A stretch of 64,000 nt of DNA from Garcia nutans. Taxonomy: Eukaryota > Streptophyta > Magnoliopsida > Malpighiales > Euphorbiaceae. Position 1 is the stretch's first letter. The number at the start of each line of letters is the position of its first letter. The translations under genes and the position numbers were made by a program. Where the stretch lies: NCBI GenBank assembly GCA_947685225.1, contig CANTUV010000026.1, positions 58,737,501 to 58,801,500 of the forward strand, read 5' to 3'. The notes below the pieces were generated by a model. That model made no database searches, was not told the origin of the DNA, and worked only from the letters and a program-made list of their open reading frames with translations. Below are positions 59,209-64,000 of this stretch, piece after piece.

Positions 59209-60482
59209 TTACTCGTAAAAATATTTTGGATTACCTTTGAAACCTGAAGACTCCAAACTTTTAGCATAATTGATCAGAAAAAGGTTCTTTGTGGTTAGGT
59301 TGGATATGTTCTTTCCTGCAAATTTTTCTTCAACTTTCCTGACAATTTTATGACGTAGATGGTAACGAAACAATCCTCTATTAGACCAAAAGAGTAGCAG
59401 CTCTCCATCTTGGACATTCACAAGCGTTATATCATCAACATAGTTATATTCCGAAAACAGGGGGCAATATTTTGAAAACAGGGAGCGCTTAAAGTCCACT
59501 TTCAGATCAACATAATACTTTTTCACTCAAATCCAATTTGCAGACTCCTCCAGCACCCAAATATTTATGTAGCTCTCTTGCGTATTCAATATACAAAAAA
59601 ACAACTGATCACCATCCATCTGCACAAGTTGCATCTTTGTATTGTCGTGCTTATTTTTTTGAGGAGAACAAGTAATTCCAGGATGAGGCAAAGCTTGAAA
59701 TTCTTCAGTTTCCACGTTAAATGTAATGATAGATACTCCGCATGAGACTACTTTTGTTTATCCTGTATATTCTGTCATCCAGTAAAGGAATCCGTTGCTG
59801 ATTATAGGAGCCTCATGTCTTGGCAAGTAATTAAAATTGCAAAGCTTTCGCCAGTTCTTCACTTTGGGACTGGCTATTAAATACTGCCAGCAGTTGCTGG
59901 CATATCTATGTAGACTATATACATAAAGCAGTCTGTATTCTTTTTTCAGTGAGTTGAAATAGAACCCACATATAAAACCTTTGACATCACGAAATGGCTC
60001 ACTTAAGGTTATATCCTCATTTTTAATGGGGTTGAGTATAAAGAAATCTGATGACCAAGAAGCCGTGTAAAATATAATCAACCCATTACAGCTACAGAAA
60101 AGCCGGCAGTCCCTATATTCATACATGTCGACCATACTACAAGAAGGTACTCTCTCGATCATCTTCTTCTTCTCAGTTTTGTCCTCCAGAAAAAACCAGT
60201 CCAGCTCATAACCACCATAACAATATTGGACAAAAACGGTTGAAGAAGCTCTTGTGAGGTTAATTTGTGAAAAATAAGAAGTAGAGATTAGAGCCTTCCA
60301 TTTTTCCTACATACAGCTCGAAATTTGAGAACTTGCTCTGCTGGAACCCTACTTAGGATATCAACAATGATGTCATCTGGAAGATGTATAGAAACTCCCT
60401 CCTCCTCCTTGGGACTGGAGAATATTGTACTCAGTATCTCATTCCAAGTATGTTCAATCCATGTGAAACATTGTAATGACAT
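59209..60482 (-). pseudogene. F-box protein with F-box-associated domain, broken by one frameshift and two stops
   Basis: F-box proteins recruit substrates to SCF ubiquitin ligases. On the minus strand the frame from 60482 begins MSLQCFTWIEHTWNEI and contains an F-box (HLPDDIIVDILSRVPAEQVL, KFRAVCRK). A one-base loss or two-base gain in an A run near 60305 shifts the frame; the shifted frame continues WKALISTSYFSQINLTRASS into 60162 and on. FBA-type segments follow: RLFCSCNGLIIFYT, FILNPIKNEDITLSEP, a YWMTEYTG stretch. An in-frame TAA at about 59760 and an in-frame TGA at 59527 then interrupt it before the end at 59209. With these three lesions about 420 codons would remain. A TTTCAG acceptor just before the ATG suggests a leader intron, into which the TRIM element inserted. 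Confidence 0.82.
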
Positions 60483-60597
60483 GTCTGAAATTAAAAAGTG
60501 AAAAATTGATACCTGAGCTCTTCAAAGATGGAAAAAATACAATTAAACCATAACTAACTTGAACAATATAAGATCCAATAATATCCAAGGTACATTT

Positions 60598-61224
60598 TGT
60601 TGGGATAACAAACCAAATCCCACATTGGAAATATGAAGGAAGCTCACCTTGCATATAAATGTCCACTTGAACTCCATTAGTATGAGGCCTTTTGGGAGGT
60701 GTCCAAAAATAAATCCGTGCGGGCTCAAGCCCAAAGCAGACAATATCATAATAATGTGGAGTTAAGGTGATGCTAGTAGGACCTACAATTAGTATCAGAG
60801 CCCGGTTCGGATAAGCTGAAAAGTGGACTGTGTTGTGTGGGAGGCCCTCGGTATGACCTCGCGATTGGGATTTGTCCGCTAATAGTGCCTTGTGTCGAAA
60901 GTCTTCCTGATTGCCAAAGGTCAGGCGGCGAGTCCCATTGGATGATAACGGCGGTACAAGATATTTGAGCGGATGAAATGGATTATCGCTTGAGGGGAGG
61001 CCATGAGTATGTGGTCTTGGTTCGAGGGGAGAATTGTTGGGATAACAAACCAAATCCCACATTGGAAATATGAAGGAAGCTCACCTTGCATATAAGTGTC
61101 CACTTGAACTCCATTAGTATGAGGCCTTTTGGGAGGTGTCCAAAAACAAATCCGTGCGGGCTCAAGCCCAAAGCAGACAATATCATAATAATGTGGAGTT
61201 AAGGTGATGCTAGTAGGACCTACA
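60598..61224 (+). mobile_element. TRIM retrotransposon with 190 bp LTRs and 5 bp target-site duplication
   Basis: LTRs at 60598-60787 and 61035-61224 both start TGTTGGGATAAC and end GTAGGACCTACA, and differ at two positions by eye. A primer-binding site TAGTATCAGAGC follows the left LTR (one mismatch to the initiator methionine tRNA complement). A purine tract GAGGGGAGAAT precedes the right LTR. The target-site duplication is CATTT at 60593-60597 and 61225-61229. The 247 bp interior has no gag or pol. Short LTRs, tiny interior and Met PBS define a terminal-repeat retrotransposon in miniature. Antisense open frames across it are artefacts. Confidence 0.95.
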
Positions 61225-61534
61225 CATTTTGCTCATGAGACCTTGTTCATAGTCAGTACTCTGTATCATTCAATGCTTCATTCTGGCATTTAGCATGACC
61301 AATACTAATCATGTTCAGAACTTTTCTATCCAGCTCACAGAAGCTAGTGTTTATGTGCTGTTGAAGACAAATAATATGATATGCTTATTCATCTACTCTA
61401 TCTGAACAGAAGCATAAAAACTTAGATATAAAGCAATCTATAGTATCCCTTTTCAGAAACAATTAGCTCATTCATTCTTTAGGCTCGCCTATTCACTTTT
61501 CCATAAAGCTGGCTCGGCTTATTTTTCTTAGCAG

Positions 61535-62490
61535 ATATGATTAACCAGGAGATCATGTATATGCAAATTGTTTTATTTTTCCAAAAAAAAAAAGACAACT
61601 TTAAAACTAAAGTATAATAACAGAGCATTTGCAAATTCTGCTGACAGTGCTTACCAATTGTCATGATTGAAGCTTGATTTGAGAGGTTTGATATTATCAC
61701 TCAAATAGGCAGTGCTCTAGCCACAGCCAAATCAAGACAACATCCACTTTACCTTTATATAACTCTATTTGTTTCCTAATCCAACATAACAAAATTTCTG
61801 ATTTTTTTTGTGGGAAATTATGTACTGTAACAGTACAGGAAACGGCAATTATACTCCTTAAACTTGCTAAAGAATCACCTGATAAGCTCACAATCCTCAT
61901 TCTCCTTACTATTTCATTCAACGTTATATAATGCAATCTAATAAGCATGTAAAGAAATCCACAAATATGATTCAATAAACCTAAATTGAATATGAAGTAT
62001 AATCAGACTTTAAAAAATGTCCCACAGGCATCTTAATATAGTGAAAATTGGCAGTGAAAAGCCCCAACAGGCCAGCACCACTGAATTAAGCCATCGAAAA
62101 TATAACTTAGCCATGGAAATTCAACAATAATACATAGAAAACGGGATAAGTGTGACCTGTGTTAGGAACCTGCAATGGAAGAACGGCTCCAATGGTTTAA
62201 TTGCTTCTCGCTGATCTTGGAGTAATCGGAGATCCGGGGGAAGACTTCGCCGGTAATCGAAGAGAAACCCAGGAGAGTTCAATTTTAAATTATTTAAATA
62301 CCAGAACCGAAGAACGAGAAGAGTATGGCGGCAAGCTTAATGAAGTGATAAGGGTATAGGCAATATAATCCGCTAATCTTATCTAGGAAACCTAAAAACA
62401 AAAGGAAAATTATAATTTTTTTTAAATATCTTAAAATTTTTATGAAATTTTAAAAATATTTTTTAAATTTAATTGAATACATAATATATA
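61535..62490 (-). repeat. About 950 bp duplicated block, copy B, probable promoter/leader of the F-box pseudogene
   Basis: It is collinear with 57208-58150. On the minus strand a GC-richer segment (about 62290-62170) ends CCATTGCAG followed by GTTCCTAAC, a possible leader-exon donor, which would pair with the acceptor before the F-box ATG across the TRIM. Leader function is inferred. Confidence 0.6.
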
Positions 62491-63374
62491 TTTAACTCCC
62501 ATATTTTTTATAGTTGTAAGCCATAAAAAATATATATATAATTTTTAAAATACATAACATATATAAAACTAATAAAATTATTAAATTTCTATGAAATTTC
62601 AACATATAATATTAACATATGGCAGTTAATATGTCTTTTTATTCGACATTTATTATATCAATTACTTATAAAAAAATATCAAAAAAAATTCATAAATTTA
62701 AAAAGGATAAACAAATTTCATTAAATAAGAAAAAATCTTCATTTTAAGGGGATATATAACTTTCCAATAATAGATGATAAAACTCTATAAATTGCATTTA
62801 GTTTTATTTTAAAAAAAGATAAAAACTAAATTTTAGGTATATATTTATTTAAAAATTATTTTAAGAATAAAATATAAATAAAAATATATAAAAATTAAAA
62901 AAAAAACAAAAATTAAAAAAATATATATAGCAAATAAAGATGAAGAGGACTATTAATAGACGACAACCTCACAGGCTATGTTGTGAAACTACCATTTATA
63001 ACAAATTATTTAATGCTTTTTATTTTCTCTATTAATTTATCTATTTATTATGTTCAATATTGTAGGCTCAAAAAATTTATTAGTAATTGAGCATCGAAAG
63101 TTAAGGAATTTGTCTAAACAGCTCAAGAACTTGCTAACCCTTCAAAGAACTTCATTCTTGTTCTTCAAAGAACTAATCAAATGGAATATGCTGAAGTAAA
63201 GAGAAGCATTTCCATAATTACAGTGCCAAAAGTTTTATGATAAATACATAATAAATAGGAACACATACGAAGTTTAATTCCTGAATAATACTACAAAATC
63301 TTCCACCAAAAAAAAAATGTAAAACCACCAAAGCCAGATATTCAAGGAGGAAGAAATATGGACCAGGATCTGCA
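62490..63374. other. AT-rich spacer and VHA-D 3' UTR
   Basis: 62490-63000 is AT-rich without features. From about 63050 to 63374 the sequence is the likely 3' UTR of VHA-D on the minus strand. No coding exon is visible. Confidence 0.5.
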
Positions 63375-64000
63375 TCAGAAAATTATATCGTCATCCTTTT
63401 CAGAAGCTGACAACAAGTTGTGAGCTGAGTTTAGTGAAATCCCTTTCTGCAAAGAAACTTTCTCAGCAAATTGTTCCTCAGCAAACTGCTTTGCAGCTGC
63501 AAGCTGTCTCTCAATTTCCCTCTTCTTGTAACCCTGTATCTTCTTCAACCTGAAAAAATCCTCCCTTTCCAGCTCATCCAACTCCCCTCTAATGTAACTA
63601 ATTGTATTCTCCAATCTAGGCTTCACAACATTCTCTAGTGCATTAACCCTACGATTTGTAGTCTTGATTGCCTCGTCAAGGGTTAAAAATGATGTCTGCA
63701 GCGAAGCAAGCTCAACAAGAATTTCAATTGATTTTACATAAGCAGCACGGCAGGCCTGGACCTGTTGGCCACCTCTAGCCAATCCAATGAGATCATTCTT
63801 GGCCTCACCATCAGTGAAATACTCAAACTTAGGCAGCTTCACACCGGCAACATTTTCTTGTCGAGATCGAACTTTAAGGGATGCACTTTGGACATTCTCA
63901 AGGACAACATGCTTAACATTGTCACCAGCAACATACTTTGCTTCAGTCAGAGCAAATGCAGATGTCTTCATGATATCTCCCATCGACTCTTTTGTAGAGA
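63375..64000 (-). CDS. VHA-D: V-type proton ATPase subunit D, C-terminal part (cut by window edge)
   Basis: Subunit D is the central rotor shaft of the V1 sector, linking ATP hydrolysis to proton pumping into the vacuole and other endomembranes. The uninterrupted minus-strand frame from 64000 to 63375 gives 207 residues: STKESMGDIMKTSAFALTEA, GDNVKHVVLENVQSASLKVR, KLPKFEYFTDGEAKNDLIGL, LDEAIKTTNRRVNALENVV, LEREDFFRLKKIQGYKK, ending EKDDDIIF. Plant subunit D is about 260 residues, so roughly the first 55 lie past the right edge. The long coiled-coil helices of the family are visible as heptad-like Leu/Glu/Arg patterns. No intron is seen, consistent with my recollection that plant VHA-D is intronless. 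No defect is visible. Confidence 0.97.
   Translation of the reverse strand, partial: STKESMGDIMKTSAFALTEAKYVAGDNVKHVVLENVQSASLKVRSRQENVAGVKLPKFEYFTDGEAKNDLIGLARGGQQVQACRAAYVKSIEILVELASLQTSFLTLDEAIKTTNRRVNALENVVKPRLENTISYIRGELDELEREDFFRLKKIQGYKKREIERQLAAAKQFAEEQFAEKVSLQKGISLNSAHNLLSASEKDDDIIF

Noticed and set aside
60454..61186. Antisense open frames of 60-202 codons
   Set aside because: They lie across the TRIM LTRs and interior, repeat with the LTRs and match no domain; composition artefact.
1..64000. CRISPR arrays, bacterial operons, ribosomal RNA genes
   Set aside because: None seen; the window is plant nuclear DNA with spliced genes.

Overview
This is a gene-sparse, AT-rich window of plant nuclear DNA. 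Genes are split by GT-AG introns and include plant-specific products: a plastid acyl carrier protein, a VAP27-2-like protein, an SCD2-like coiled-coil protein and defensin-like secreted peptides. Gene content and my recollection of Arabidopsis gene order point to a eudicot, probably a rosid. I cannot name the species.

Layout, left to right. 318-2250 (-): 5' exons of a VAP27-2-type ER protein whose rest lies off the left edge. 2.3-16 kb: AT-rich, transposon-filled DNA holding a hAT MITE, a 5'-truncated RTE LINE, a decayed L1 LINE with an RNase H domain nested in an AT-rich repeat, and an L1 fossil. 16.1-17.8 kb (+): plastid ACP, convergent with a seven-transmembrane CAND2-type gene (18.6-21.8 kb, -). 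23.6-32.7 kb (+): an 18-exon SCD2-like gene. 35.3-37.65 kb (+): cytosolic Cu/Zn superoxide dismutase CSD1, with a miR398-like site that exists only after its 5'UTR intron is spliced out. 38.9-42.5 kb: a boundary-complete hAT transposon with a broken transposase. 42.8-48.2 kb (+): three tandem copies of a defensin-like secreted-peptide gene, one frameshifted and one carrying a solo LTR in its intron, interleaved with an L1 tail and a broken copy of TRAPPC6 exon 1. 48.65-50.19 kb: a long-inverted-repeat, Pack-MULE-like element. 50.4-52.9 kb (+): TRAPPC6, whose expected exon 1 donor is mutated. 53.4-57.0 kb: a hAT fossil. 57.2-62.5 kb: a duplicated ~950 bp block flanking a broken F-box gene and a young TRIM retrotransposon. 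63.4-64 kb (-): V-ATPase subunit D, cut by the right edge.

The conserved genes are housekeeping (fatty-acid synthesis, membrane contact and traffic, superoxide removal, proton pumping) and are linked by ancestral gene order rather than by a shared pathway. From memory, VAP27-2/CSD1 are neighbours in Arabidopsis (At1g08820/08830), as are TRAPPC6/CAND2/ACP1 (At3g05000/05010/05020). This window has both sets on one segment, as expected for a pre-duplication order.

The most novel part is the defensin-like cluster. The signal-peptide exon and promoter are near-identical between copies while the mature peptide varies around a fixed eight-cysteine frame that fits a CS-alpha-beta fold plus one extra disulfide. 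All exon boundaries were read by eye from splice signals and reading-frame continuity and have not been checked against transcripts.
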